From NCBI GenBank assembly GCA_002763895.1, contig NSLH01000004.1, positions 62,001-126,000 of the forward strand: a stretch of 64,000 bases of DNA, written 5' to 3'. Source of the DNA: [Chlorobium] sp. 445 (lineage in GTDB: Bacteria; Bacteroidota; Chlorobiia; Chlorobiales; Thermochlorobacteraceae). This document shows positions 9,495 through 20,448 of the stretch, piece by piece. A program made the position numbers and the translations under genes. Numbering within the stretch: the stretch's first letter is position 1; each line of letters begins with the position of its first letter. Under the pieces are notes generated by a model. It made no database searches and was not told where the DNA came from. It saw only the letters and a list, made by a program, of their open reading frames with translations.

Positions 9495-9562
9495 AGAGGC
9501 ATGTCAGCAGTCTGTTTATCGTGGCATGTTTTCGTGCTGCATGTGTTACCTTCAGCGCGTGG

Positions 9563-10441
9563 TTACTCCATAGCCAGAAAGGGATATTCCGTTGCCAGTT
9601 CTTCGCCTGTTATGGCATCAATGTAAATGCGTGCAATTGGTTTTTGTATTTGATGTCGATTTCGACTTCGTAGGCAAGGTGCACTTTAGCGCGTTTTAGC
9701 TGCATCTCTGTTAGCCCATCTTTGAGCGTGCGCGTGTTAATCTCTTTATCTTCATAGACACATAAGAGCGCCGGCTTGATGACATCAATGCGGTCGATTT
9801 CATAGCGCACGAATTTGTCGTCAATCGTGAAAGTGAGTTTTTTGCCTATCAACATTTTTATAAATTTTCTCGACGGGGACTTTAGCTTTTTGTGGTAATC
9901 CTGTCAGAATGCGTGTTGCCGTGCAGACCAGCACAGCAATTTCGCCTTGTCGATTGATTACGAATTCTAATTGTCCGCGCGTCTCTCCGCCTGCACGCAT
10001 TTTGCCGTAGGTGGCGCGCTCAAAGCGTACGACAATTGCCCCTTCAGCTTCGCGCAGCGAGACCAAAGCGATATCGCGTGATGTGGCATTGAGCAGTGCT
10101 GCGCTTTCATCAATGAACGTGCGCAAGGCGGTTAGAATCGCTGCCATTGTATCCGCACTGGCTGTACCTGAAAGATACCTCGAGAGCGGCAGTTTGATTG
10201 GGTGCACTGCATAGGCAAGCAAGCCAACGGTGCAACTGACAGTATCTATTGTCTCATGCAGATAATTGAACTGATATTTTTTCTTGAACGCCTCGTAATT
10301 CTTTGCAAACGTGCGGAACGCGTTTTTGTCGTAGGACAGCGTTAGTGGGTAGGACGATTGTTGCGCCAGTAGCGGCGCACTTATCAGCATCGCACACAGC
10401 GATAGTGCACAGACCGCAGTGCGTATTGAGAGACTTTTCAT
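9563..10441 (-). CDS. predicted exported protein with PepSY-like C-terminal end, two frameshifts
   Basis: Not recognised as a named family. The start MKSLSIRTAVCALSLCAMLISAPLLAQQ is a clear signal peptide (ATG 10441; an in-frame ATG 15 bp upstream is possible). The frame breaks twice: in a 5-A run (T5 at 9855-9859 on the plus strand, apparently one base too long) and again in T5 at 9641-9645 (one base too short). Correcting both gives about 292 residues, ending ...PIARIYIDAITGEELATEYPFLAME with the stop at 9563. The segment ARIYIDAITGEEL resembles the end of PepSY-type domains. Either the gene is decaying or, more likely given the pattern elsewhere, both are run-length errors. It follows purQ closely. 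Confidence 0.6.
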
Positions 10442-10459
10442 CAGGGTAATTTGCATCTT

Positions 10460-11170
10460 TCACATGGCTTGAAGTACCGCGCGCTGCACGAGTGATTCAA
10501 ACAGTCGTCGCCCATCTGTTGAACCCAGCAAACTTTCAGCAGCGCGCTCCGGATGCGGCATCATACCTAACACATTTCTTTCTTTATTTACAATGCCAGC
10601 GATGTTGTGCGCTGACCCATTTGGATTGGCGTCATCTGTAATCTCACCGTGAGCGTTACAGTATTTGAAAATAATCTGTCCGTTATCCTCCATTTCATGA
10701 AGCACTTCAGGCGAAGCAAAGTAATTTCCATCGCCGTGTGCAATTGGCATTCTCAAGACTTCGCCTTGGTGATAGTTAGCTGTAAATATCGTATCGTTCT
10801 GCATCACTTTGAGTGTTACAGTTTTGCAAATAAAGCGTCGATGGACGTTGCGCAAGAGCACACCTGGTAAGAGTCCTGCTTCGCAAAGAATCTGAAAGCC
10901 ATTGCAAATGCCGAGGACAGGTTTGCCTAATTTAGCGTGGCGCATTACTTCTGTCATAATTGGTGAGAAGCGTGCAATAGCACCAGTGCGCAGGTAATCG
11001 CCGAAGGAAAAGCCACCGGGCAAGATGAGAATATCGCTTTCTTCCAGGTCGGTGCTTTTGTGCCAGAGCAGTTTTGCCTCCGCATTTGGGAGAGATTGGC
11101 AGACATGCAGCGCATCGTGGTCGCAGTTAGACCCTGGGAAAACGACGATTCCAAATCGCAATTTTGTCAT
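10460..11170 (-). CDS. purQ: phosphoribosylformylglycinamidine synthase, glutaminase subunit
   Basis: Supplies ammonia from glutamine for step 4 of purine biosynthesis, working with PurL and PurS. The class I glutamine amidotransferase fold is evident: [12 protein letters not shown] at the N terminus, the nucleophile Cys89 in [14 protein letters not shown], and the His/Glu pair in [11 protein letters not shown] start at ATG 11170 ([10 protein letters not shown]), which gives 236 residues and leaves only 4 bp after the purS stop. This implies the conserved purS-purQ operon. The purL gene is not in this window. Confidence 0.95.
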   Translation of the reverse strand: MTKLRFGIVVFPGSNCDHDALHVCQSLPNAEAKLLWHKSTDLEESDILILPGGFSFGDYLRTGAIARFSPIMTEVMRHAKLGKPVLGICNGFQILCEAGLLPGVLLRNVHRRFICKTVTLKVMQNDTIFTANYHQGEVLRMPIAHGDGNYFASPEVLHEMEDNGQIIFKYCNAHGEITDDANPNGSAHNIAGIVNKERNVLGMMPHPERAAESLLGSTDGRRLFESLVQRAVLQAM

Positions 11171-11174
11171 AGCA

Positions 11175-11444
11175 CTATTGTGTAGAGGCTTGCGTGAGTT
11201 CTTCGACTTCGACCTCAAAATCTTCCATGACAGGATTTGCTAACAATTTTTTGCACGCAGATTCTGCAAGAGTCAAGGCTGCTTCACGTGTCTGCGCCTC
11301 TATTTCAAGTTCAATATACTTGCCGATGCGCACTGATTTGACTGCGCTGTATGCAAGACTCTTTAGCGCATGCAGAACGGCTTTGCCTTGCACATCCAGA
11401 ATAGACTTACGCAGTGTTACAATCACTTTAGCTTTGAAGAGCAT
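11175..11444 (-). CDS. purS: phosphoribosylformylglycinamidine synthase subunit PurS
   Basis: An 89-residue small subunit that bridges PurL and PurQ in the multi-subunit FGAM synthase. The family pattern is clear: [20 protein letters not shown] at the N terminus, then [13 protein letters not shown], and [17 protein letters not shown] at the end. It is immediately upstream of purQ on the same strand. Confidence 0.93.
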   Translation of the reverse strand: MLFKAKVIVTLRKSILDVQGKAVLHALKSLAYSAVKSVRIGKYIELEIEAQTREAALTLAESACKKLLANPVMEDFEVEVEELTQASTQ

Positions 11445-11459
11445 CGCTTGTAAATTTGA

Positions 11460-11912
11460 TTACTTTCTTATGCACATTGCTTCTGCCTGATGAAAGCGAT
11501 CATGCAACGCTGTTAATGCCGCTTTGATGTCGTTGTCGGCTGCATTCTTTGCAATCATCTCCGCAAGTGCTTGAGATTCTTTTACGAGCGAATCCATCAC
11601 CGCCTTGAACTCAGGTTTAGTGACATAATTTTCAGGTATTGGCGAGTCAGCCCAGTCTTTGGCGCGTGCAGCAAGCTCACCTGCGCGTGCCCGAATCGGC
11701 TTGAAGTCCCCATCTTCTAACGGATGGTAGGTTTCTGCCATCACATTGTGAAACGCATCCAAGGCTTCCCAGGTCTTCAACGTCTTCGAAGACACTTGGG
11801 CATCGGATTTTGCTACTTCTGGCTTTTGTTCAGTGGTTTTGGAATCAGATTTCGGCTGCGTGCAGGCAGCTAGCCCAATCACTGAAAAAAGAAGGATAAG
11901 ATGTTGCCACAT
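11460..11912 (-). CDS. putative lipoprotein
   Basis: A 150-residue protein. A short hydrophobic N terminus ends in the lipobox LAAC with Cys17, followed by a Ser/Lys/Glu-rich tether (about 18-45). The mature domain is predicted helical, with the segment HNVMAETYHPLEDGDFKPIR and a final RFHQAEAMC. This pattern is common in uncharacterised Bacteroidetes/Chlorobi lipoproteins. There is no haem-binding CxxCH. It lies 15 bp upstream of purS on the same strand, but a purine role is not implied. The function is unknown. Confidence 0.75.
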   Translation of the reverse strand: MWQHLILLFSVIGLAACTQPKSDSKTTEQKPEVAKSDAQVSSKTLKTWEALDAFHNVMAETYHPLEDGDFKPIRARAGELAARAKDWADSPIPENYVTKPEFKAVMDSLVKESQALAEMIAKNAADNDIKAALTALHDRFHQAEAMCIRK

Positions 11913-11931
11913 AGCACATTGCGATGATTTG

Positions 11932-12708
11932 TTACGAAGGTTGTTTTTTGGAAAGTTCGGTGTTTGTCAGTGTATTTGACTCTGAGAGTTTTTCATTAGG
12001 CATTTCTTCGAAAAAGAAATCGTAGAGTGAGCGCACAATGCCTACCACGATGTAGCACAGCATTACGATAAGTAGACCTTTGGCTTGAAACATCAGTATC
12101 ATCACGCTTGCAAGAATCACCAGCGAGAATTTGACTGGGCGCTCTCGAAATTCTTCTTGTGTAGGTTTTGGCAATTTTTCGTAACGCACCTTGCTAATCA
12201 TCAAGAGCGAAAGTGTCAGCGTCAGCGCAATCAGCGCGCCGAGTTTTTGTTCACTCGTCAAGACGTTTTCGCTTACCAGCCACACTGCAAACGCTGCAAT
12301 GGTCATGGCTTGAGATGGTGTCGGCAGACCCGAAAAGTAATCTTTGTAGCCTGTAAGTTGCACATTGAAGCGCGCAAGACGCAGTCCACTGCCCACCATG
12401 AGCATCGCACTGATGAGCAAGCCTACAATGCCCAGCGTATCCAATCCTGATTTGTAAGCTAAAAAGGCAGGCGCTGCACCAAATGAGACCAAGTCGGAGA
12501 GCGAATCCAATTCTACACCGAAATCAGAAGCAGAGTTTGTGAGGCGTGCAATAAAGCCATCGATCGTATCGAAGAGCGCTGCGAAGATGATAAACCAGCC
12601 CGAGGCGACAATGTTACCATCACTTGCCGTAACGATTGATGCATAGCCACACACCATATTCATCACGGTGAATGTCGAAGGGACAGCCGAGCGAGAGACG
12701 CGTGGCAT
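11932..12708 (-). CDS. pssA: CDP-diacylglycerol-serine O-phosphatidyltransferase
   Basis: A membrane CDP-alcohol phosphatidyltransferase that makes phosphatidylserine, the precursor of phosphatidylethanolamine. The catalytic CDP-alcohol motif D-x2-D-G-x2-A-R-x-T...G-x3-D-x3-D is visible as FDTIDGFIARLTNSASDFGVELDSLSD (about residues 47-73), followed by six to seven hydrophobic helices. I use ATG 12708 (MPRVSRSAVPS). A GTG at 12774 would add an Arg-rich stretch (REFERRRKPRS) also seen in some relatives, so the exact start is uncertain. The C-terminal tail is polar. Confidence 0.9.
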   Translation of the reverse strand: MPRVSRSAVPSTFTVMNMVCGYASIVTASDGNIVASGWFIIFAALFDTIDGFIARLTNSASDFGVELDSLSDLVSFGAAPAFLAYKSGLDTLGIVGLLISAMLMVGSGLRLARFNVQLTGYKDYFSGLPTPSQAMTIAAFAVWLVSENVLTSEQKLGALIALTLTLSLLMISKVRYEKLPKPTQEEFRERPVKFSLVILASVMILMFQAKGLLIVMLCYIVVGIVRSLYDFFFEEMPNEKLSESNTLTNTELSKKQPS

Positions 12709-12844
12709 TTCCACGCGCCGTATCTTGAAGCGCCGCTGCGAGCGCGGCTTACGGCGTCTCTCAAACTCGCGCACATTAGTAGGTGGCAACTCTTTCAAAT
12801 CAAGCGCTGGTCTAAATTTTGTTTTGCAAAGATAGAGATTTTCC

Positions 12845-13354
12845 TTACAAAATGGATTGGCTTGTGAGCATCGGCGCACATTCTTCTGCCAATGCTTCTT
12901 CAATGGCTTGTTTGAGCTGCGCAGAGTCAGGCGCCACACGGCTCTCAAAACGCGCGCGAATCGTGCCGTCTTTACCAAGCAGAAACTTCTCAAAATTCCA
13001 CTTTACTTTGCCCGGCGGATTTGCGTGGGTCGTCAACCACTTGTAAAACAGATGCGCACCCTCACCATTGACATCAATTTTATCCATCATATCAAACTTG
13101 ACGCCATAGTTTGTCGTGCAAAAGCGCAAAATTTCTTCATTGCTGCCCGGCTCTTGCGCACCAAATTGATTGCACGGGAATCCAACGACACTTAACCCCT
13201 TTGGCGAATAGGCTTCATGCAGCGCTTCCAAGCCGCGGTACTGTGGCGTGTACCCGCACCTGGATGCGACATTAACAACCAGCATCACACGACCCTTGTA
13301 GTCCGAGAGTTTCTTCGTCTCTCCTGTGATGGTTTTGAAGACAAAGTCCGTCAT
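12845..13354 (-). CDS. glutathione peroxidase family protein (Cys type)
   Basis: A 169-residue thiol peroxidase of the GPx fold, probably thioredoxin-dependent as in other Cys-GPx enzymes. The catalytic tetrad is visible: Cys33 in NVASRCGYTPQY, Gln63 in FPCNQFGAQEPG, and Trp119-Asn120 in VKWNFEKF. The peroxidatic position is Cys, not selenocysteine. There is no signal peptide, so it acts in the cytoplasm. It reduces hydrogen peroxide or lipid peroxides and fits an oxygen-exposed phototroph. Confidence 0.93.
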   Translation of the reverse strand: MTDFVFKTITGETKKLSDYKGRVMLVVNVASRCGYTPQYRGLEALHEAYSPKGLSVVGFPCNQFGAQEPGSNEEILRFCTTNYGVKFDMMDKIDVNGEGAHLFYKWLTTHANPPGKVKWNFEKFLLGKDGTIRARFESRVAPDSAQLKQAIEEALAEECAPMLTSQSIL

Positions 13355-13454
13355 CGTAATAATGATTTGTTGTTTTTTTCGTTGTAAAAAACTCAGCAGT
13401 GTGTGAATCTACACGCAGAGATACATGTGGCTCACACATTAAGTTCAGCACCTT

Positions 13455-16400
13455 TTAATCTTTTAGTTCAGCAGTGAAGTCTGCAACAGGTAAGTAAATG
13501 TGAAAGGTTGTGCCTTTACCTACCTCACTGTCTACTTCAATCAGTCCTTGATGCTTTTTAATGATTCCATAGACAATCGATAACCCCAGTCCTATGCCTT
13601 TGCCCACTTCTTTTGTGGTGAAAAACGGCTCGAACACTTTGGCTTGGAATTCTTTTGGAATCCCGACACCATTGTCAGAGACTTTGAGGTGTAGATAATT
13701 TTTGTTCTTGTCCAGTGCAGAGCGCGCACGCACGGATTCATCTTGCAGAAGCAAGGTGGCAAACGTGATGCAGGCGCTGTCGTTCTCAATGAGATATTTT
13801 GGAAAAGCGTCGCACGCATTTAAGGTAAGGTTGATGATGACCTGTTGCAGCTGGGTGAGGTCGCCATAAATCTCTGGTAAGTCTGGCGTAAGTTCTTTAT
13901 GAATCTTGATGCGCTTGTCAATCGTGTGCTCAAGAATCTCTAACGCATTCAGGATCGCTTGATTCAGTGCGATGCGTTTTGGCGTGAATTTGCCTTGTCG
14001 GGCAAACGCCAACAGTTGCTGTGTTAGTGCGGCGGCGCGGTTGGCGGCGGCTTCTGCACGCTCCAATGGTTTTTGCACCACTGTGCTTTGTGCCACATGC
14101 TTCTTAATGACTTCAAGATTGCCAAGTATTGCACCAAGCAGATTGTTAAAATCATGCGCAATACCACCCGTGAGTGTGCCAATAGCTTCCATTTTTTGTG
14201 CTTGAATCAGTTGATCTTGCAGCCTTTCACGCTCCAGTTCAGCACGATGCTTTTCTGTGCGGTCAATTGCAACCCCTAACACGCCGATTATCTTTTGCGC
14301 ATCATCATACAGCGGGGAGAGATGATAGTCGAAGAACACGTCATCAAACTGCGCACTATGATTAAACTTTTCACCGGACATGGCGCGACCAATATCTTGC
14401 AAAAAGATCGTGTTCTGCGAAAAGAGTTGATAGACCGACTTGCCAACCAGTGAAACTGAATCGTAGCCCAATAGCTCTAATCCTTTGCCAAGTGCTAGTG
14501 AGAAAATGCCTGATGTATTAAGCGCAAAGAGCACAATCGGTGCATTCTCAATAATCTCACGCAATTGCACCTGCGATTTTTTTAGTTCAAGTTCAGCTTG
14601 GCGTACTTCTGTTACATCTTCTAGCACGCAGAGCAAGCCATTTGGTTTTTGCTCATCACTATAGAGTTTGCCCAAATACAGCGAAACAATACGCTCTTTG
14701 CCACTGTGATGACTCAAATAAATCACGTCGCCTTGCCAATGTCCTTCTTGCTCTAATGCGGCTTTAGCAGCTTGATGAATTTGCTTAGTTGGATACTTGT
14801 ATCGCATAATCACTTCGCTGCGTATGCCCAGCATCTCCTGCAATGATTTGCCATGAAACACTTCTGCGGCACGGTTGCAATACTTTACTCGCCCTGTAGC
14901 ATCGACTGCAATTACAGCTTCTTTCATTTCGTAGAGCACACGGGCTTGGAAGCGTAGCTGCTCTTCTACTGCCTTACGCTCAGAAATGTCTCCCAACACC
15001 ACACAAATGCCAATGATATCTTCGTTGGCATTGCGCACTGGTGTGATGCGCACTTCGTAGCAGTGCGTCTCTGCACCATGCGTAACTGTTGTCTCAAAGT
15101 GCACGTGCTCACCTTGCAGGGCAGCGTCAAGATACTTTTGCGACAGCGGCAAATGCTGATTTTCTTTCGCCAAACTCAAAACTGATTCACCGATACGCAA
15201 TGGCTGACCATACAGTCGCTGGCTATCTTGAATAGCTTTCAGATTGAAAGCACGCACATGATAATTGTGATCGAGCAGCAGCAGAGCATACGGTACGCTG
15301 TTGAAGATGGCTTTGAGTTCTGCTTCAGATTGACGCAGCGCCTCCTCAAAGCGTTTCTTTTCTGTGATGTCTCTGACCGTGCCAGTTGCCGCTCGCTTGC
15401 CCAGATAGGTTGTTACAGCAAGTGTTGCAATAACTAAAATGCGCTCGCCATTTTTGCAGATTAGTTCTATCTCAAATTCACTGGCTGTCAATTGTCCTTG
15501 CTGAAATGCCGCTGAGATTTCCTCAATCTTTGCATGATATTCAGGGGCAATGACTTCAAGGCAAGACTGTCCAATCACCTCCTCTTTCGTATAGCCCAAC
15601 ATGTTAAGAAATGCACGATTGACGAAGACAAACTTCATATCTTGCACCAAATACACACCATCTTTGCTGCTGCTGACCAGTGCGCGATACTGTTCTTCTG
15701 ACTGCGCCAAGGCAAGTTCACTCATCTTGCGCTCTGTGATATCGCGCGTCACACCGACAACTAACCAGCAGTTTTGTTCTGCCTTAAAACTCGGCGAAAG
15801 TGTCGCTGCAAGCCAGCGCAACTCACCATCTTTGCGCCAAAAGCGATATTCTACTGAAGCCACTCTGCCTTCAAAAATGTTCTTGAAACTCTTTTGCCAT
15901 ATTGCTTCTCTATCTTCTTCATGAACATGATTCAACCAGAGGAATTTATCGCGCTGCATCTCTTCGACTGTGAAACCAAAAACTTTTTCACATGAAGGCG
16001 AGAAAAAGTCATACTCAAATTCCTGATTTGCATACACACAAAAGCGATAGACACCATCGTTGATAGTGCCCAAAATCATCGAGAGTTTCGCATTGGATTC
16101 TTCCAAGGCTTTAGCTGTACGTAGCGCCTCCGTGATGTCTTCAACTTCAGCAACGAAATACGCAGGACTGCCATCTGCATTTTTAGCCAAGCCAACTTGC
16201 ACGCGCACATTAACAGGCTCACCGTTTTTATGCAGATAGCGCTTGAGCAACGTATAGCGTTCTATTTCGCCACTCAGAAGTTTATTGTCTTGCTCAACAG
16301 AAATGGCTAAGTCATCAGGATGGGTGATGTCCTGAAAGGTCATCTCGAGCAATTCTTCTGCTGAATAGCCCAGCATAGCGCAGAAAGCTGGATTGACATC

Positions 16401-18304
16401 ACTAAATCGTCCATTGAGCCAGCAGGTGAAGATACCAATAGTTGCCGTGTCAATCGTGCGGCGCAGGCGTTCTTTGCTCCAACGCAACTGCTCTTGCATT
16501 TCTGTACGCTCAATTGCAAGGCTTGCGACTTTTGCTGCTGTTTCCATGAACTCAACTTCCAAGCTATCTGGGCGGTGTGGCTCGTTGGAATACAGTGTCA
16601 AGACACCAAGTACCTTGCGAGCGTTGTCAAAAATGGGCTGCGACCAACACGCAGCAAATCCAAAGTTTTGTACCAGGTGTGGATAGCTTCCCAAAGCGGA
16701 TCGGTTTGCAAATTCTCTGAAGTCACACGTGTTTTGAGATGCGCCGCGGTCCCAAACGTGCAGCGCTGCATTCCAATGTCCATGCCATCTATTTCCTTAG
16801 CGAAGTCATCTGGCAGACTGGGTGCTGCCACAAGCCGCAGTGATTCTCTCTCCACAAGATGCACACTGCATTGCAGGTCGGGCAAATATTGCTCAATGCT
16901 CAAACACAGTTCGCTCATCACTTCATTTAGTGGCGCTGAACTTGCTATCAGCTCAAGCACACGGGATTGCATTTTGCGCATCTGACTCTGATGACGCCGC
17001 TCGGTAATCTCACGCACAGTGAGAATGATGGCACGCACCATAGGATTGTGCAGCTCATTACGCTCGCGTATAGAGATCACACGCGGTGTTGAGCCTGAAT
17101 GCAAAAGACGCAGTTCAAGCGAGTTTGTAAAAGTCTGCGCAGGATGCTCAATGCTTTCATCGAGCCTATCGCGTAGTGCTGGACGATCATCGGGATGCAC
17201 AAGTTCAAGGAAGTTTTTGCTGCTTAGTTCCGAGAGCGCACACTCGAAAATTTTTTCAGCCGCAGGGCTAGCATAGCGAATTGTGCCTTGCGTGTCAATG
17301 AGCAAAATTGCGTCGGAGAGTTGCTCCACGATTGCTCGAAAATCCACAATTTCTGTTTGCGCAACCTCTGACAGTTTTTCAGGTGGTGTTACTTCCGCTT
17401 CAGATTCGACATCATGCGCCTCAAGTATAGGCTGCACTGGCGCAGCATCACTTTCTTTGTCTTCTGCTGAAACCGTTGGAATCGTCTCCTCATCCAAAAA
17501 CGGACTTTGCACGGCGGTCTCTGTTTGCACTGCTGCATCTTCAATTGATGGTGCAGGGCTGTCTGTGTCAGCAAGCTCACTTTCCAAGAAGGGACTTTCA
17601 GGCGGCGCTGCAACAAGGGAACTATCTGTTGTGTCAGGCTCGTCCACGAAAGCGGGTGCACTCTGATTCTCAGTCGGCGTTGAAGTCGCCGGTGAATTTC
17701 CGGAGACGGGTGATATTGGCGCTTCAGGTTGCAGTGCAGTTGGTGCAGGTGATAGCGGTTCAGGCTGCGGTGCAGTCAGCGTCGATGAGGGAAATTCAGC
17801 AGGCGTTGTTGCTGGCGTCGATGACAGCAGTTCACCAGATGTTACAGTCGGTATAGATGTCAAAGGTGCAGCTGGTGCTGGTGATGGCGCTTCAGGTTGC
17901 GGTGCAGCTGGTGCTGGTACAGTTTGACGCAGCGTAGAGACTCTCTGCAATGCTTCTTGAATTGCACTCGGCAAATGTTGACGATGCTCTTTGAAGACAT
18001 AATCTGCAGCGCCTTTTTCAAGCATTTTTAAGGCAACGGCGGTCTCACGCACTGCAGACAGCACGATAAAGGGCACACTGGGACGCTGACGACGCAAGAG
18101 TTTAAGTGCTTTGTCTGCTGTGCCATCAGAGAGTTGATATTCAGAGACAACGACATCGAAGCCATTATCTTCTAACTCTTCTTCAAATTCTTTTAGCGAT
18201 ACGATACGCTCGACACTGCAGTCAGGGAAAGCCGTTTTAAGGGTTAAGAGTGTTAGAGCGGCATCAGAGAGACTTGGCTCGAGGTGAAGTATGCGTATCG
18301 GCAT
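13455..18304 (-). CDS. giant multi-PAS hybrid sensor histidine kinase with pseudo-receiver, frameshifted
   Basis: About 1,616 residues after repair. Order: N-terminal receiver-like domain (1-125), a Pro/Ala/Ser-rich linker of about 170 residues, one PAS, a GAF domain, six further PAS domains, then HisKA and HATPase. The phosphoacceptor His lies in GIAHDFNNLLG; the N, G1 and G2 boxes are NLTLNACDAF, DNGVGIP and GLGLSIVYG. The receiver has Glu55 (VVVSEYQLSDG) where the phosphorylated Asp should be, while Ser83 and Lys105 are kept. The frame breaks inside the GAF domain at CCC 16690-16692; one extra G on the coding strand restores DPLWGSYPHLVQNFGFAACWSQPIF, a perfect family match. The start is ATG 18304. 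It is soluble, with no transmembrane helix seen. The signal is unknown. Confidence 0.88.
17700..17935 (-). repeat. imperfect Pro/Ala-rich tandem repeats in the kinase linker
   Basis: Within the kinase gene, a degenerate unit translated as APQPEAPSPAPAAP / APQPEPLSPAPTALQPEAP recurs, mirrored at DNA level by repeated GGTTCAGG(C/T)TGCGGTGCAG-like blocks on the plus strand. It encodes a flexible linker between the pseudo-receiver and the first PAS domain. Confidence 0.6.
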
Positions 18305-18489
18305 TGCACGTTTAGACAATCTTAAGTATAGTAATAAAATGCAATCTAAACATTCACAATTTGTATCTCAAAATAGGAAAGCCCGTGGCTTTCTTGTCTG
18401 ATTTCCTTCTTCATGCTTTTTCTTTTTGGCGGCTCAATTCTTGCTGATTTGACTGTAAATTTGCATCAACTTTGAAGCAACGCCATGCT

Positions 18490-20448
18490 ATGTCAGAGAT
18501 GCACACCGTTCAGTTGCAAGATCATTTAGAAAATATTGAGAGCGATATATCGCCGACGCTGCGCGAAAAGTTGCAAAATTTGCCGACTTCAAGTGGCGTG
18601 TATCAATTCAAAGATAAAACGGGTCAAGTGATTTATGTCGGCAAAGCAAAAAACTTGCGTGCGCGTGTGCAATCCTACTTTCGCAGTTGCTCAGAGCACA
18701 ATCGTAAGACTGCACTGCTCGTGAGCAAAATTGCAGACCTTGAACTCATTCTCACCTCCTCTGAAGTCGAAGCACTCATTCTTGAAAACAATCTGATTAA
18801 GCAGCTCAAGCCGCGCTACAACATCAACTTGCGCGACGACAAAACCTATCCCTACATTGTCATTACAAATGAGCCATTTCCGCGCATTTTTCCAACCCGC
18901 ACCGTTGTACGCGATGGCTCAAAGTATTTCGGTCCTTATACCGATGGCAAACAGATGCGAGCACTGCTTGATGCGATTAGCGAGATTTTTCAAGTGCGCA
19001 GTTGCTCACTCAAACTCACTGAAGAGAACATTCGCGCCAAAAAGTTCAAGGTGTGTTTAGACTATCACATCAAGAAGTGTCAAGGTCCATGCGAAGGCTT
19101 GCAGTCCGAAGCCGATTATGATGCAATGATTAGCGAAGTGCGCAAACTGCTTTCAGGCAAAACACGCGATGCTATTCGCTCGCTTGAAGCACGTATGAAA
19201 GCCTGCGCCAGTGCCCTACAATTCGAACAAGCTGCTGGACTCAAACGCCAGCTCGAAGCGCTCAAACGCTACACAGAAAAACAGCGTGTGATGACCATCG
19301 ATGACATCGACCGTGACATCTTTGCGATTGCTGCACAAGATGATGATGCTTGTGGCACCGTCTTCAAAGTGCGTGATGGCAAACTCATTGGCTCCATGCA
19401 TTACTACTTTTCCAACATTGAGGGCGTACCTATGCCTGAGTTGCTCACACGCCTGCTCGAGAAATACTACCTTGAGACCACCGACACCATACCCGATGAG
19501 ATTTTCACAGCTGAAGCCCCTGCACATCTTGATGCTCTTCAAGCCTTGCTAAAGACACGCTTAGCTGAGCAAGGGGAGAGCAAGACCGTTGAGTTCATTG
19601 TGCCACAAATTGGCGACAAAGCAAAACTTGTCTCCATGTGCGAAACCAATGCGCGTCATCTTTTGAGTGAATACTTATTGCAAAAGCAAAAACGCGGTGA
19701 AGCCTTAGCCATTCCTCGCAGCGTTTATGCCTTAGAGCGCGACTTGCGTTTGCCAAAATTGCCACGCCGCATCGAGTGCTTCGATAACTCGCACTTTCAA
19801 GGCGCAGAGAGCGTTTCAGCAATGGTGTGTTTTGTCGATGGCAAACCCAAGAAGTCGGACTACCGCAAATTCAAAATCAAGAGCGTGGAAGGCATTGATG
19901 ATTTTGCCGCTATGGCAGAAGTCATTGAGCGTCGCTATTCGGGCTCGCTTGCAACAGAATTGCCGCTGCCTGATCTGATCATTGTTGATGGCGGTAAAGG
20001 ACAACTCTCCGCTGCCTATGAGGTCTTAACACGCTTAGGTCTTCAGATTCCGATTATTGGGCTTGCCAAGCGCTTAGAAGAAGTTTTTTTTCCGAATGAG
20101 TCGCTGCCACACAATTTGCCCAAGACGTCTTCTTCACTCAAACTCTTGCAACAAGCACGAGATGAAGCTCATCGCTTTGCAATTACATTTCATCGGCACT
20201 TGCGAGATAAGCGCACACTCTCAACAGAGCTTACTGAAATTGATGGGATTGGCAAAGCCAAAGCTGAAAAACTCCTGAAGACCTTTGGCTCACTTGCGCA
20301 GATTGAATTAGCAAGCGTAGAGCAACTGGCGGAAGTCGTGGGCAAAAAAGCCGCTGAGACAGTGCGCCGATACTTCGACCAAAAACGCAATCAAGCGCAG
20401 TCTGCCGATACCGATGCGCCATCGCTTTCTGATGAAGTGAGCCACTAA
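18490..20448 (+). CDS. uvrC: excinuclease ABC subunit C
   Basis: Makes both incisions in nucleotide excision repair with UvrAB. Domains in order: GIY-YIG nuclease ([24 protein letters not shown], about residues 32-110), UVR motif (about 200-240), a UvrC RNase H-like endonuclease domain ([22 protein letters not shown]), and C-terminal helix-hairpin-helix ([18 protein letters not shown]). Length about 652 residues matches the family. I start at ATG 18490; ATG 18499 is also possible. Its 3' end overlaps the convergent asnS gene by 4 bp. Confidence 0.96.
   Translation: MSEMHTVQLQDHLENIESDISPTLREKLQNLPTSSGVYQFKDKTGQVIYVGKAKNLRARVQSYFRSCSEHNRKTALLVSKIADLELILTSSEVEALILENNLIKQLKPRYNINLRDDKTYPYIVITNEPFPRIFPTRTVVRDGSKYFGPYTDGKQMRALLDAISEIFQVRSCSLKLTEENIRAKKFKVCLDYHIKKCQGPCEGLQSEADYDAMISEVRKLLSGKTRDAIRSLEARMKACASALQFEQAAGLKRQLEALKRYTEKQRVMTIDDIDRDIFAIAAQDDDACGTVFKVRDGKLIGSMHYYFSNIEGVPMPELLTRLLEKYYLETTDTIPDEIFTAEAPAHLDALQALLKTRLAEQGESKTVEFIVPQIGDKAKLVSMCETNARHLLSEYLLQKQKRGEALAIPRSVYALERDLRLPKLPRRIECFDNSHFQGAESVSAMVCFVDGKPKKSDYRKFKIKSVEGIDDFAAMAEVIERRYSGSLATELPLPDLIIVDGGKGQLSAAYEVLTRLGLQIPIIGLAKRLEEVFFPNESLPHNLPKTSSSLKLLQQARDEAHRFAITFHRHLRDKRTLSTELTEIDGIGKAKAEKLLKTFGSLAQIELASVEQLAEVVGKKAAETVRRYFDQKRNQAQSADTDAPSLSDEVSH

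Noticed and set aside
16494-18319. Several long overlapping frames opposite the kinase and in other gene antisense strands
   Set aside because: They are low-complexity or Ser/Cys-rich shadows of real genes with no domain signature.
18377-18393. Perfect hairpin GAAAGCC-CGT-GGCTTTC as a terminator
   Set aside because: It lies between divergent genes (kinase and uvrC) and has no T-tract. It may be an operator or chance palindrome.
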